Of a stretch of DNA of 64,000 nucleotides, positions 12,191-25,000 are shown piece after piece. How positions within the stretch are numbered: position 1 is the first letter of the stretch; each line of letters opens with the position of its first letter. The position numbers and the translations under genes were made by a program. The notes beneath the pieces were generated by a model. That model saw nothing but the letters and a program-made list of their open reading frames with translations, searched no databases and was not told the DNA's origin. The DNA comes from Eopsaltria australis (Eukaryota; Chordata; Aves; Passeriformes; Petroicidae): contig JAVTVJ010000447.1 of the NCBI GenBank assembly GCA_034509425.1, positions 868,001 to 932,000 of the forward strand. The letters are read 5' to 3'.

Positions 12191-13429
12191 TGAAGACCAA
12201 TTGCAGGACAGATACAGGAACCTTTAAGCAGCTCCTTTTAGGATTGTGTGTATGACTTCAGAATGCCTGATCCAAGAAAGCCTGGCAAATGTTTAAGACC
12301 TTCTATAGTGCTTTGCAAAAAAAAAAAAAATAACATAAAAATGTTATGTGACTGAGGACACTTTCTGTGACTTCTGATACGTTTGAGGAAGGCCAGTGAT
12401 GCCACTGGGGAATCTCATGGATGGAATGAAGGGGGCACAAGTTTGTTGTCCTAATAATCTTCGTACTTGATTGGGCTTAAACAATGAAAGGGTGCTTTTT
12501 CAAAACCACATTTGGAAACAATTTGTTTCGAGCATCTTGGGTCTCACAAATCACTATCATTTTGAAAACACTCAGGAGAGTGGAATATGTTATAAATTTA
12601 CATACATATGGTCTGTACTTGAGTTAGAGGATAACAAAAGTGTCATGGGGCTAAACTAGTGTGAAAGAAAAAACAAAATCATGAAGAGCAGTCATTGCTT
12701 CTGCTTGGTTCTAGCATATTCCCAGAGGCTCAAAGGCCAACATGGGAGAAGGAAAGAAAAAATATTTTAAAAATGTAAAAAACTCATTGCTTATAATATT
12801 ACTGCTGCCTGTCTTTATTTCTACAAAAAACTGTGTGTAATAAGTTTGTAGTATTCATTGAAAATAACTGAAATAACTGGGTGGTATTAGAGTACATAAT
12901 CACTGTGCTGGCAATAGCACTTGAAAACAGCATATGCATCAAAATTTAAAATATTTTGCTGGCCTTCCAGAGTCTTTTGCTAAACCTAGTGTGCATTGGA
13001 ACCTGAGTGAATGAATCCCATTAGTCATCACCATCTTAACAATATGCACTTCATACAGAGCTGGCTTCTGCACAGAGGAAGGAAATTACCAGTACTAACA
13101 AAGGAAAGAAGATTTATAATGAGCAAATATACAAAAGCTCCAAATAATTATAATATTCACAGCTCGGCAATGACTTTCTAGGCTATGAAATTACTTTTCT
13201 TTTGGAAGAATGAAGATTCTACAAGGTTAGTATAAACAAAGGGTAATTGGAAAATCAAATTGCTCTACACAAGTTATTGTAAGGCCTGGAATAATGGAGA
13301 TAGAATTAAAAAAAAGCAAACCTTGCTTATGAATCAGTGGATTTTTGTTTTGTACATTACTGCAATCAAAAATGCTCCCTTTCAAGTGCTACATGGGAAA
13401 CAAATGGCTAAGTACAAATCCCAGCTTAC

Positions 13430-13564
13430 CCCTGATACAATGAGTTCTCCTCCCAGGTTCTGAACTTCTGCCTTGACTTTGCTGCAGATATTGAGCTGGT
13501 GGCAGTACAGGGCAATGCGCTGCAGGTAGGCCAGCAGGTCCTGCTTGCAGGCTGAGTCTGGGCA
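13430..13564 (-). CDS. CTNNA2: CTNNA2 exon, actin-contacting helix (45 codons, phase 0-0)
   Basis: This 135-base exon runs from gttgtgtgcag|TGCCCAGAC to TCAGGG|gtaagc. It encodes CPDSACKQDLLAYLQRIALY and onward to ...AEVQNLGGELIVSG, approximately residues 766-810. In alpha-E-catenin this helix carries the F-actin interface residues L785, I792 and V796. The equivalents are all conserved here (L of IALY, I and V of NICSKV). It ends exactly at the glycine after which the 48-residue cassette of the long isoform is inserted. In the short isoform this exon splices past the cassette to the C-terminal exon, which lies outside the window. Confidence 0.98.
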
Positions 13565-15200
13565 CTGCACACAACAGAAATGCTGATTAGATGGAGCTGA
13601 GTTCATCAGATTAGAGACAGGTAATCAGATAGCAGCAATGTGTATGTTAGGTGGATCTATTCCACTTTGTCTTTACATGAGGTACTAGATAAAGTGTGAA
13701 AACTCAAATTCTACCTTTCATTTAACTTAAGATTTACGAATTGCAACCTAAAGATGCACTCTACCTTTCTGTAAAATGGGAAATCTCTTTATCAGCATTA
13801 TGAAAATAGTAGTTTGAAATTACACCCAGCATTAATTTATGGAATTGTATTGAGGAGCCAAAAGACCAGGTTTAACTTGAAACTCCAGGTTGCCTGCTGG
13901 GTGTCCAAGTTAACACCCAGTTAAAGTCCAGATAAATCCAGTTCTGAGTGGTTACCCCCCCTCTAATGCCAGCTCTTGTGCCTGGCAGCTCCCCTGGCAT
14001 TTGTGCAGACATTCAGAGGATTAGATTAGGTCAGATGTGCTGGATGCTGTGAGGGTTCCATAATCAATAGAACTAGAAAAGGCCCCAGTACAATTTATTC
14101 ATAGTCTCTATTCATAGTCTCTTAATAGAAACAGCATCATCCCCCACAATATCAACAGCAAAACAAACAACAGCCTTGTAGTTAATATTCAGAGTCTTGC
14201 CTCAGGAGAACAGGCCTCAGTAATTCACTCTGATGCAACAGAGCTAAAAGGGTCCATTGCTAACAGCCTGTCTCCAAGCAATAGTCTTTGGGCTACCCAG
14301 CAAAGTCTGACTGACAATGCTCCTGCATAGCGTGGGGAACAAAGATTCCAAATATGCCTTTTTATCACCTTGCAGAATTTATGTTCAATTTAAAAAAAAT
14401 ATTATCAGAGCATTTAAAGAAAAACTGATAGAATTAAATGCACATGGGTCAACAACATCACAGCTCCTGCCTTGAGATCACTGCTCTGGCCCCAGCAGCT
14501 AATGCTGGCAAGGAATGTGTTCATGGTGAAGTACTTGGATATATTGTGGTCTATAACCCCAAAAGGAGTCATTTGGCTTTTTTCTCTCCCTTTAAAACTA
14601 ATAATAAACAAAGCTGGAGCTTCACTCTGGCTGCTCTAAAGTCTCTCTTCCTCACACAGTTGCCACACCTTTCATCAATTAATCCCTAAAAGACCTCTTC
14701 TCCCCACAGGTGCCAATTTAATATAGAAATATGTACTCAATTCTTGAACTGAAAGGAATGAACTTTAAAGCAATACTTCTGCAGAGTTGTCAAGGATTTA
14801 AATATAAATACCTTGGAGTGAAAAAAATGTAAGGGCTCTCTCATTGGAACAATAATTAAAAATGCAACTGTCCACAAAAAGTTTATATTGCACGAGGGTC
14901 TCCAAAGCTCTGTGAAATATCATTGAAGCACAAGCATTAAAACAGATACTTCATTCTCAAAATAATTTCACTGTTTATTATTAGTATTACAGTCCTCTGA
15001 AATTTAAAATGTGACTCAAGTCAAAGCACTCTAAGCATAACAAGTCTCCTTCTGTTTCTTTCTTTAAAATATTCCACCTCTGCAAATACTGCAGACTAGG
15101 AATTTCATCAGCTGACAGATGGATTTCTTCTTTCTTGTGTTAAAATGAACAGATGCTACATTTGAAGGACTGGAATGGGTTAACTACAAGAATAATACTT

Positions 15201-15222
15201 GCTGCTGCTGCTGCTGCTGCAG
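15201..15222. repeat. (GCT)n trinucleotide microsatellite, about 7 units
   Basis: GCTGCTGCTG continues to CTGCAG, about seven units, in intronic sequence. In the minus-strand frame it would read as alanines or serines, but no exon borders support coding. Confidence 0.9.
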
Positions 15223-15825
15223 AAAACCTAAACCCAACATTTCTGAGGTTACAGGAAAATGGGTTTGGGGTTTTTGCCACTCTGGCCCATATTCCATGGC
15301 AGGGTGTGTTACACACTATCATACTCTTACTTGAAGAAGAAAAAGACATTCTTATTTTGAAGAGAAAGACTAGAAGCAAGCAAGTTAGCAGGTCCCACTT
15401 ACAGCAAATTTTCTCTTGATGACAATGGAAAGAAAGGAACTCTGGGAAATTTACAAGGGAAAAAATAGTCAAATTTAATTTACCTGAATCTAAAATTAGC
15501 TGTGTGGGACCTGGATTTGAAATTTGGCTCTTGACTTTTAAAACAATGCTTCCTCTTGCTCCCCAGATGAATAAATAATTCAATCTGAAAATATATATAC
15601 AGCAAGGTCATCTGTCCAGCTGTGACATGAATTTGGAAACGGGAGTGAGGACACAGACCCCACGACACACACAATGCACTGAGGCAAACCAGAAAATAGA
15701 ACCTTGAAGGAGTAAAGTGCCAAATCAAGGGCAAATTACTGGAAGAATGAGCTGAAAAGAATCTAAGAATTCCTAGGCACTTGGCAATCTAAATCCCTAC
15801 TGTTTTTTTAACAGCAAATACATTT

Positions 15826-15874
15826 TGGATGTGATGATCTCACCGGTCTTTTCCAACCTGAAAGAGTTTCTATC
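15826..15874 (+). mobile_element. CR1 3'-terminal stub
   Basis: TTGGATGTGATGATCTCACC followed by GGTCTTTTCCAACCTGAAAG matches the CR1 3' end, where GATGATCT..GGTCTCTTCCAACCT precedes the terminal 8-base repeats. Only about 50 bases are recognisable; upstream sequence is not clearly CR1. Confidence 0.7.
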
Positions 15875-16107
15875 TAATTCCAGAAGGGAGGCTGGGGAAC
15901 AAGTCATGCATTTCTGAGCTTTGGAGAGACTCATTTATGACTTTCCTGTTCTGCAAAATGCTGATGGGTCTAGAAGAACCAGCTTCTATCCAATGGGAAG
16001 ATCAGGATCCAAACTCAACAGGTAATTTTCTGTTAAGACAGACTTCTCCTGCAAAAGGCAACTCATTCATAGAGGTTATATTGTCTTTCAGCTGGTTTTG
16101 GGGCTAC

Positions 16108-16213
16108 CTGATCAGCTACTGCCCGTGCCAGTTTGTCCATCCTGGATCCTGCCTCTGCAATCTTCTTGGCTGCATTAATGACATCGGATGTGTTCTTCAG
16201 GGGGCCTTTCCCT
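16108..16213 (-). CDS. CTNNA2: CTNNA2 exon, actin-binding domain helix region
   Basis: This 106-base exon has the acceptor gtttcacag before AGGGAAAGG, whose first A completes the arginine codon of the previous exon. The donor is CAG|gtagcc. It encodes GKGPLKNTSDVINAAKKIAE and then AGSRMDKLARAVADQ, approximately residues 731-765 of the F-actin-binding five-helix bundle. It is too short to appear as a conspicuous open frame and was found by family match and phase. The donor departs from consensus at positions +4 to +6 (gcc instead of agt), so it is probably the weakest 5' splice site of the nine exons, although the exon is constitutive in known alpha-catenins. Confidence 0.96.
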
Positions 16214-18474
16214 CTGTGAAACACAAGACAATTACCCACAATCTCAATAAATCACACAAGGCAGCAGTTTTAGTGACCCTGTTTAGTGCTTGATTTTAAA
16301 ATAGCAACACAAATGTCTTCTTAATTTATTACAGTTTTGCCTTTTAAGTACTTTGTAGTGCAGCTTGATTAAGAATCTGTCTGCTGTATTTCCTCTCCCT
16401 TCCAAAATGCCTCACTGGCAATTTAGTCCAATGGTGCCTTCAAGCACATGAGCTGTACTTAATAGTATATGCATTTTTAAGTGCTCATTAAGCCAATGTT
16501 CTTCCTGGAATACACAACTATTTCAAAATTATGTGATTCCCAAGCCACTGCTAAATGTTCAGCCCATCATGTCTAGGGCAAAGAATGTCACATTTTAGAA
16601 AACCTTTTTTTAGTAGAGTCTTTTGTTGGAAAACAAAGAGAGGTGAAACATAATCATTATGTTACAGATGTAAATGTTACACTTAAAACATGTGTAATTA
16701 GCTTTAAGCCTGATCTTTCACTGTATTTTTAAGATGATGCAAAAAATTCTGACTTTAGTCATTAAAGCTACCAAAATGTAACAAGACAAAGTCTCCACAG
16801 ACTTTCCTGAGTTTGCTTCAGACTCAAAACTTTAATCCTGCTCATACCAATAAAATTGCTGCTTCTCCTGAGAAAGGCTCAGCTGGAAGTGAGTTCATTT
16901 TCCATTTTTTTTTATGTGGAAAATCATAATATGATCAAACATATTCTTTTTTTAAAATGAAACAGAAGGCATTTTTCCTAAGCACAACACTGTGTTATTT
17001 TTGGAGTTTTTTATCTATAATGGCAAGAGTAACATGCTGAAGCATATTTCCATTTTAATCTTCTTTCCAGACTTTCATTAACACCTTAAACAGATGAAAT
17101 ACAAGTACCCCACTTCTGGTGAACTTAAGCTGCAGCAAAAATACTTCTTGATGACCTCGTGTGCTTCTACATTAATTACATGAGCAGATCTGACTGTCAC
17201 AAACTCCACGCATTTGAAAAATTATTCTATTTTAACACTGCTGAGGTTACAGCCAATGAAAAAAGTGTGAAAGGCTTGTTTCTGTTTTAATGGAATATAT
17301 TAAACAACTTGTTATTGAATCTGATGCAGACAGAGGTTAACTTTGATTTCTTATTTACTTCAGATGTGACAGTAGTTTTCTCTCATTCTCAAATTAGTTC
17401 TGTTCTTTTGATGCTAGAAAATATAATTACAGAACTTCCAATTTCATGTTCAATGTATCAAAGGTTGTCCTGGAGGTTGCAGAAACTGTGCATATTCTGG
17501 GCTGTTGCTTTGGGAAATAATTTCTTCCTTTCATGATACAATGACACTGTTTGGGCAGTTTTCACTCTATTTTTTGCTGGCAGAAGGATCAGAGACACCA
17601 AGACAATAAAAATACAAAAGTAACACTAAATTGTGTAGAGTATCCTCTTCATCCAGTTCCACTCCCTGCCACTATCCCAGGTTTCTCCAAGCCCCAACCA
17701 ACTGGCCTTGAACACTTCCAGGGATGAGAAAACACAAAGAGATGAATAAATGGATGTCTGATTTTAATCCTGAAGAAAACCAGGAAGATTTTAATCTGTT
17801 TTGTGTAATCACATTTTGATACATAGCATTTAAACTTTCAAACTCACTTCATAAATAAACACCAAGCAAAATTTAATTTATTACAGTGATCTGGAATTCA
17901 AAGAATCTTGCAAACCATTCTCCCTGGTGTGATTAACAATATGACCATAGTTAAAGACAATAATTCTGTTTACATTGTATCGTTAATGAATGGCCTTTTG
18001 ACAATCTGCAATTAGAGAAAAACAAGACATCAACAGAGAAAAGAAATGAAAGCAAAAAGAAAAATCATAACTGACAGACTCCCACGAAGCATTGGATCAA
18101 ACCAGTTTCGTTTCATTCGGGAGTTTTTTTGGAAGGAAGTTCAGTGCTCAAGTGGTATAAATAGTTTTGCCATTATTTTTGATTGACACAAATTGTGCTG
18201 AAATGTTGAAAGTTCAGAGAGGCACATGCATTTAGATGGGTACTAAACGAAATGTCACTGGAGTGTCTGTAAGGTCACAGACTAACTTTGCTGCTGAAAT
18301 TCAAAATGATCTGCAAATAAAAGAGACTTGCAAATAGCACAGAAACTTCATGTGATTAATCCCATTTGGACAAATACAAAAACACAGCAAATCATCTCAA
18401 AAGGCTACAAATCGAGCAGAAAAGGGAAAATGTGGCCCATCTGAGCTCCTCAGCTGGGGTTATTTTGTCCTTAC
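16214..18474 (-). other. CTNNA2: CTNNA2 intron (2.3 kb)
   Basis: Intron between two actin-binding-domain exons. It contains a CR1 fragment at 17650-17731; the remainder is AT-rich with no recognisable feature. Confidence 0.9.
17650..17731 (-). mobile_element. CR1 3'-region fragment
   Basis: TCCAGTTCCACTCCCTGCCA, CTATCCCAGGTTTCTCCAAG, then GGCCTTGAACACTTCCAGGG is the reverse complement of the CR1 3' region also seen at 28829-29060. The extreme terminus is missing and the copy is short and old. Confidence 0.82.
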
Positions 18475-18656
18475 CTGGTGAAATCTGTCATTTCCATCAT
18501 GATCATGCACATCTGCTTGGCCAGCACAATGATGTCATTGCCACTGTCATCCCACTTGGCCACCTCCGCATCCAGCTTGCTCTTTTCTTGGTGGAATATC
18601 TCCACCTGCTCAGCAATCTTTGCCTTCTCCTCCTGAGGCAGCTGAGCCATGATAGC
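18475..18656 (-). CDS. CTNNA2: CTNNA2 exon, first part of actin-binding domain
   Basis: This 182-base exon starts in phase 0 at GCTATCATGGCT after tcctccag and ends ACCAG|gtaagg with two bases of an arginine codon. It encodes AIMAQLPQEEKAKIAEQV... through ...MCMIMMEMTDFTR, approximately residues 670-730. It forms the first helices of the vinculin-homology 3 (F-actin-binding) domain. AIM follows the arginine of the previous exon and completes RAIM, the short helix linked in alpha-E to force-dependent (catch-bond) actin binding. FHQEKSKLDAEVAKWDDSGN is the alpha-N form; alpha-E has FQEEKSKLDAEVSKWDD. Plus-strand open frames overlapping it have no independent support. Confidence 0.97.
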
Positions 18657-21600
18657 CTGGAGGATAAAAAGGAGTTGAGTATGAAAAAAAGGACGCTACG
18701 AACTGAATGTTTCCAGTAGTCCCAGCAGCTTGAGTTTCTTTTTGTGGGAGTTGAAGATGCCAAGTAAAATCCTGTAGGCATTTGATTTCTGTCAGGACAG
18801 GCAAAACCACATTCACATGTTTATGCCTCTTCTTGCACTTCTAAGATTATAAAATTTATGATGTCGTGATTATTCATCAGTTGACACAGGAGGATTAAAT
18901 CTCAATTATGAGGAAGAATAAAACGAGCGACATTTATGAGAAAAGGCAGATTGAATTGCTGTGTCTCCCCTAGTCTCATTCTCTGTCAGAAATAGAGGAT
19001 TTCAGATTAACACAACACTAAAATAAGCTGTGCTACACAAGACAATACATTTGAACTGAATTGTAACAAACGTATCTTTTAATGATATTTAGTGTTATAA
19101 TCTTCCCTTGGAAGAGACGCAAAAGGCACTGAACAGGTTGATACTGATCTGCCTCAGCATCAACACAGCACGAAGTTCCCTTCTCCCCTCCAAAACCCCC
19201 CTAAAAATTATTATAATTATTTTTGAAGATCAAATGGGCACTTTGAAGAATGATTTCCAAGTTGAGCTACTATTTGGCTCTAGGGGTTCTGAAGACCACA
19301 TTATGCACTTAATGGGGTGTGACACATATTTAAGTGTCATTACATTTTTTTTCTTGTTTATGTCACTTTCAATCAGCTGAAACCTTTTTCTACATGTTCT
19401 TAAAATGCTCTTGGCTTTTAAAAACTCGTAATTGACCTTTTCCAAAACTGAAATTAAAAAGGGTTATAAACAGTAGATCAGAAAACGAGAAATTTGCAAG
19501 TTAATCAAATTAAAATTCAAGACGAGTTTTAATTAGGCCTTATCAATGTAACTCAGCAGTTTCAAATGTTAGCATAATAGTCTTTGCACAGAAAAATGCA
19601 GGGTAAGTCAGGCTAATAAATAAATATATAAACCACACATAAAACACTAGAACTGAGGAATTAACTGAAGTTAAGAGAATGTGATAGGAGTAGTGAAATT
19701 TGGGAAGTTTATCTGTATTACTTGCCTGTGGTTTCTTTGTGTGGCAGCTTCACCTGAACTCTCTTTAAACTGCCAAACAGTGCTTTAATATTTCTGTTCC
19801 AGCTGCTGATGTGCTTTCAAAGCAGCCATATCCTATAGCAAATGCAGCCCATAAATTCCAGTTTTATTTCTACCAAAGACCAACACAAGTCTTCCTACTG
19901 AAACACTAACAGCTTTATGGAGTAAGAATATTAAACAAATCCATTACATTCCACAAATAAAAATATTTTGCATCTTTTCCTCAGAAAAGGTTCAAATAAG
20001 ATTCCATTCTGCTTAGCACTCCAGGCTGAGGACTGGGCAGCTTCTGCTTACCATGTTTTCATTTTAGTTTTTTATCATTTGTTGCTCCCTGTGCCACATT
20101 GCAATCTGTATTATTCAGGAACTGTCTTTATGATATATTATGTTTATACAGTGTGTAGCTGATCAAAGCAGAAGGTTTTAAGTGCAGCAGTAATAATAAC
20201 CACAGTAAATGTAATAGAATTTAAGACTCCTAAATCCCCAGGTGAACTCGATTCTCAGTGAGAAAAATTACTGCAGTCTTTACTTGGGTTTCAGATCAAG
20301 AAAGGATAACATGCTATCCACACCTAAATGTAACCAAAAGATGAGAAAGGCTGTGAAATTTGACAAAATAATCTGTACAGTATCTCTTTTCTGTTATACC
20401 TGAGATTTGCTTTAGTAGTCAATACTTTGAATACCTCAAACAGGACTTCATTCCCTTTAAAACATAGAAATCACAAAAGATAGTCAGCTACATCCAGAAC
20501 AGCTCTGTCATCATTCTCAGAGTAGCTATTCAGGTACCATTCTGCAATTCTTGGGACTGCACAGTTTTCCATACCAGTTCCTGGTCACCCAGCTCTCTGG
20601 GACCCATCTCTCTTCATGCAGATTATAATGAAAATATAAATTATGTCCCTGATATGCAAAGACAATATTTTTTGCCTTAGGGATGTCATGATAAAACTTC
20701 AGTTTTTCTGATAAATGGTATGGTTTATTTACCATCTATATACAATAGTCAGGGAAATAATTTTAAGATAAAAAGAAATCTCTGCCCGTTCCACTGGATC
20801 TGTGCCTTGCATTTCTCCCACACCTCTGAGTAAGCTTCTTTCATATTTTTGTTACTTTTCAGAGTGTTAAACCTTTGTGTCAAATCCCAACCTACAACAG
20901 CTGATAACTCCTCTGTCCAGGTCCTCTGAGCTTTCACAGCATCTTTGCCTGTTGGTCTTTAGGTTCTCAACCCTACAAATCCTTTTCCTAATTCCAAGGT
21001 AAGAAATCCCCATTCCAGGTACTGGCTTTTGCTGGTGTTTGAGTTGTGTGGGGAGGATGCTCCTCATTTAATCCATTGCTTCACTTCTAGCACATCAGAA
21101 TAAACCAGACTTGTGTGAAACAGCCATGAAAATCATTCAGATAATTCCCAGTTTCCAGCTGGTTCTCTGCTGGAAAATGTTAAAAGGCTTTTGTTTTTAA
21201 AAAAACCCTTTCTTTCCAGTCAAATATATTTTCATGATGCATTTTCCCCAAAATTATATTCTGATTTTTCTTTTGATAATCTGAGCTGAGAAGCCTATTC
21301 AGTAAAAGGTAAACATTCATCAGAGGGTGGCATAATCCTGAGTGTTAACAGGAATATTCCTGAGTGTTAACAGGAATATTCCTGAGTGTTAACAGACTTC
21401 ACTTCCCCAGCACCTGTGACCCCCCGAAGCACTCATCAGCTTAATTTGCAATCCCCATGCACAAGCTGAGGTCGCAAATCACAATGACTGGAGTTTATCA
21501 TGATGTAATTACCCTGGTAAAATTACATTGACTCAGTAGCAAATGTCTTCAATTACAATTAAATTACAGGGACTACTCAGTAGCTTAAACAGATCTTCTT

Positions 21601-21968
21601 GACAGGTTTGCACACTGGGAAACATGACTAATGGAAGATTTCTCTGGATACAGCACATGGTGCCCTGATGGGATTTTTTTTTTCATTTGCTGACTACTCC
21701 TACGGTTTCAGCACATTCCAAACCTGCAAAGCCTTCTCTTCCAGCACTAGCTGGAGCAAGCAGCTGATAGTAGGCACCACAAAAGCCTCAAGATCATTCA
21801 ATAAATGCTACCTAAATATGAAAAAAACCTTCAACACCTTGGTCAGCCTGGTCCCATCCTTCCTTAAACGACCCTGAGGACTGGAAATCACTGCCTTTGC
21901 TTTCTGAGGCAGAGCTTTTATTGGTCACTGTTGGACATTCACTGGAGGCACATGGGGTTGGAACTCAC
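18657..21968 (-). other. CTNNA2: CTNNA2 intron (3.3 kb)
   Basis: Intron between the linker exon and the first actin-binding exon. It contains the 22-base tandem repeat at 21337-21395. No mobile element or second gene was recognised. Confidence 0.9.
21337..21395. repeat. 22-base tandem repeat, 2.7 copies
   Basis: The unit CCTGAGTGTTAACAGGAATA plus TT is repeated perfectly twice and then for 15 more bases (CCTGAGTGTTAACAG). The absence of any mismatch between copies points to a recent expansion. It lies about 570 bases from the linker exon. Confidence 0.97.
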
Positions 21969-22082
21969 CCTTGCACTCTGGCCAGCAATGAGCTGGTCAT
22001 CCTCAGTCTGGACACTCGTCCGGCTGCGCACGTCATAATCCTCCTGCTCGAAGTCTGAGTCGTCCTCGAGCTCCTCAGGGGT
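21969..22082 (-). CDS. CTNNA2: CTNNA2 exon, phospho-linker (38 codons, phase 0-0)
   Basis: This 114-base exon runs from ctctccag|ACCCCTGAG to GCAAGG|gtgagt. It encodes TPEELEDDSDFEQEDYDVRS followed by RTSVQTEDDQLIAGQSAR, approximately residues 632-669. This acidic linker joins the M domain to the actin-binding domain. In alpha-E-catenin it carries the casein-kinase sites S641, S652, S655 and T658, and the matching serines and threonine are all present here (S in DDSDF, S in RSR, S and T in TSVQTE). The final arginine is the first residue of the RAIM motif, whose other three residues begin the next exon. In alpha-E that motif belongs to the first helix of the actin-binding domain, which unfolds under force. 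Confidence 0.98.
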
Positions 22083-25000
22083 CTGGAGAGAGAGACACAG
22101 GGAGGGAAAGCCACAGAGAGGAGATGACAAGCTTAAAACGGACACAGACCAAGTCCTGTGCACAGTGAGCTCTTATTCCATTGACTACCTGCCCAGGAAC
22201 TGCTGTTCCACTCTCCTTTGAAATGCGTTTGTCTGCCCCAGCAGTCAGGAACTGAAATTGAATTGTCTTAAAAATTAAATTGTTTCAACCCTAGTTTTCT
22301 TTACAAATGGCATTTGTCATTACCTTGCCACAACTTTTCTTGCTGCAATTTCTCTTAACTCTGTTAACATGATGAATGCATTTCCAGGAACAAATATCCT
22401 TTGGAAACACTAACAACCGGAATGCAGTATTTCAAAATAATGTTATTTCCTATATAAATGGGCACTAACACTATTATGTTACTGGAAGCTACATGTAATC
22501 TTCAAATGAGAAATAAATACCTGGGAAAAAGCAACTAACATCCTGGAAGAAAAATTTATCAAAGCAAATAAGAGATTTCCCATCGAAAGAAATTGTAAAT
22601 GATGTCAACTGGTTTTGAAACAAATGTGAAATTTATAATCTTTGTAATCTTGTTTGTGCACATGGTTCTTTTCATATACAGAGCTTTGGAATTTGACTCA
22701 TCCCCCAGCTGAGACCTTGCTGTCTCCACTGCTCGTGCTATGAATGATGCGAGAGTTTCTTGGAAGATTGATTAAATCAAGTATGTATTTTCAGGCTTCA
22801 GATTGCTTAAAATGTTGGAGGGAGGGAGAAAAAAAAATAATTGATGGATCTGTTCATTTGGGTTTTTTCACCTAGCAAAAAATCTGGAGAAGAAAATGTC
22901 CCTAAGTATATACAGAGAGAAAATCTAATTAAAATCACTATTAAGTACCATATTTAATATAGAGAGTACAAAAAAATGGAGTCTTTAGAAAGAATATTAT
23001 ATTCCATTTTATGATTGAATAGCATCTGGTACAACAGCCTGGCCATGAGAAACTTCTGCAGGTACCAAACATGAGAATGGTAATAGGAAAAGAAAACCAC
23101 AGTAACTGTGCAGAGAAATCCTCACCTCACTGGACACCCATCACCCCCAGTGACAGCCTAGAAGGCCAAAGCACTGCAGGAGAAATCAGCCAGGCTGGCA
23201 TTTGGTGCTTGGAGGCAATGTCAAGTTTTCCAGCAGAAGTGCTAATCACTGCCAGTTGTCATTACAGCTCTGTCTGGGGGATGCTCAGTCTCCAGGAACG
23301 GCTCCAAACCCTCTGAGGGAATGCAGAGGAGTCTCCTGGCGATATTTCCCTCCCAGCCTGGCTCCCAACACCAAGTGCACATCACTGTTTGTAGCTGCAT
23401 GCTGAAGTGCACAGGATTGGGAGAGTAAAACACAGCCATCCTTGTGTGACTCGAAGAGTATGAATTAAATATGTGTTCACATGCTGAAATAACCAGGTGT
23501 GACAGCGTGGTAATGAAACTCAGTCTGCACCTCTGGAGAGAGGCACGCACCAAGAGTGTGTCTAACAGGACAGACAGGAGAAGAAGTTTAGATGAAAAAT
23601 GAATTTACCTTCTCTCTACTGTCCCAGGTAAAATAGAAGGATTGGTACCCATCATTATAATGACCAATGGTCTTGTTTTCCAATCACCTTTAATCTCTTT
23701 ATTCCCTCTGCTCAGCTGCCCGAGGGCAGGATGTGACCTTAAAATCTGTCATAAACAAGCAAGCTACAAAGAGAATCATTCAACCTCCTGAGCAAAGAAT
23801 GTTTTCTATCACAGGGCTCAGCTTTTCATCTGCCCAGGCTTTGCTGTTTAGAACAAGGATGGAGAGTTTCAACTCCTTCTTCATAAACCAGCTGGCTCTT
23901 CCCCATCCTCCAAGTCCACTCAACGAGCCAGTTTCACTGGTCAATGTAAAGCCAGTACCCTTTCACATCCCAAATATACTCCTCTAAGTTTCTTCTGTCT
24001 CCACTTTTAGAAATAAGATTATAAAAGGTAATGTGCACTCCTTCCCAAGGTTTTCATAGTGAGACTTGCAGCAAGGAGGTAATATTAAAAATATTACATC
24101 TCAACTCTGTAACCAGGAAGGACACGAGGCTGCCTCTTAAAAAGAAAAAATATTCCTGAAGAAATATCCAGAAAAAAATGTATTGCTGTTACTGTCTGAC
24201 ATTAATAATCTTAAAACCTGTGGTCCTTAAAAGACTGAAATAAATGTTCAAATAAATGTTGAACTTGGAGAAAATGTAGTGCAAACCAAAAGGGCAAGTA
24301 ATGCAACTGTTAGCAATATACTACAAGCACATGGCATCTTCCTATTTCCCTTCTGTACAAGTGAGACCTAATTCAAAGTGATCTTTCAGATTCACTCTTT
24401 TTATGTTTGCAAGTGTGGTGAATTTAACACCCTCATTTTCTTCTCCAAAAAGCTGCATTTTTCATTAGGCTGAAGAAGTGGGGTTAACTTTTATCTGTAT
24501 GCTGCCATTTCAAACATGCTCATGCTTTTCACCCTTGCACCATTGCTTTGTTTGAGCTGATCCTCTGGAGATGCAGCCCACATAAAACAGGGTCTCCCTT
24601 CTGTTTAGACATGAAGATATAAAAAAAAATATTATATTAAATTACCTTGAATTAAAGACTTCTACTCTTAGCAGGGCCTTCGAAACATACCAGAACAATT
24701 CTAATTTTTGTGCACTAACAGGACCTTGATATTTAAAACCTTGTTTCCAAGACAACAGAGTCTGAGACTTCATTTATCTGAGCTGGAAGACAGAAAGACT
24801 GATCCTTGTCTTGCAGACACCTGGATTTATGGTCACACAAATGTAGGAAACATGGATGTGAGGCTGGAGACAGCTTCCAAACAGAGCTGACAGCCACCAG
24901 TGGCAGAAGAAGCTAGAGTAATATTCAAAACTGATGGATTTTATGAACTGATTGATTTCAGCAGAAAAATGGACAGTTTTCATAATTTTTAATCTGTTTT

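Larger units (their letters stand above)
888..13429 (-). other. CTNNA2: CTNNA2 intron upstream of the cassette exon (12.5 kb)
   Basis: This intron contains the CU-rich tract next to the cassette, a minus-oriented CR1 fragment at 7421-8200, and an anomalous CpG-bearing segment around 11820-12190. The rest is AT-rich sequence in which I see no coding exon. Scattered open frames of 60-90 codons lack family similarity, flanking splice logic or codon signal. I looked for the C-terminal CTNNA2 exon (LIQAAKNLMNA-type sequence) here and did not find it, as expected from its place after the cassette. Confidence 0.85.
13565..16107 (-). other. CTNNA2: CTNNA2 intron (2.5 kb)
   Basis: Intron between the exon ending ...VADQ and the exon starting CPDSA. 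It contains a (GCT)7-like run at 15201-15222 and a short CR1 3' end at 15826-15874. Nothing else recognisable was seen. Confidence 0.9.

Noticed and set aside
15140..15583. 147-codon minus-strand open frame containing an alanine run from the (GCT)n tract
   Set aside because: Open by chance; no splice-site support, no family similarity, and CTNNA2 has no exon between its neighbours here.
18366..18719. Plus-strand 117-codon open frame over an actin-domain exon
   Set aside because: It is the antisense shadow of the CTNNA2 exon 18475-18656; no family match.
21337..21395. Short regular repeats as a CRISPR-like array
   Set aside because: Head-to-tail tandem copies without spacers, in vertebrate intron.
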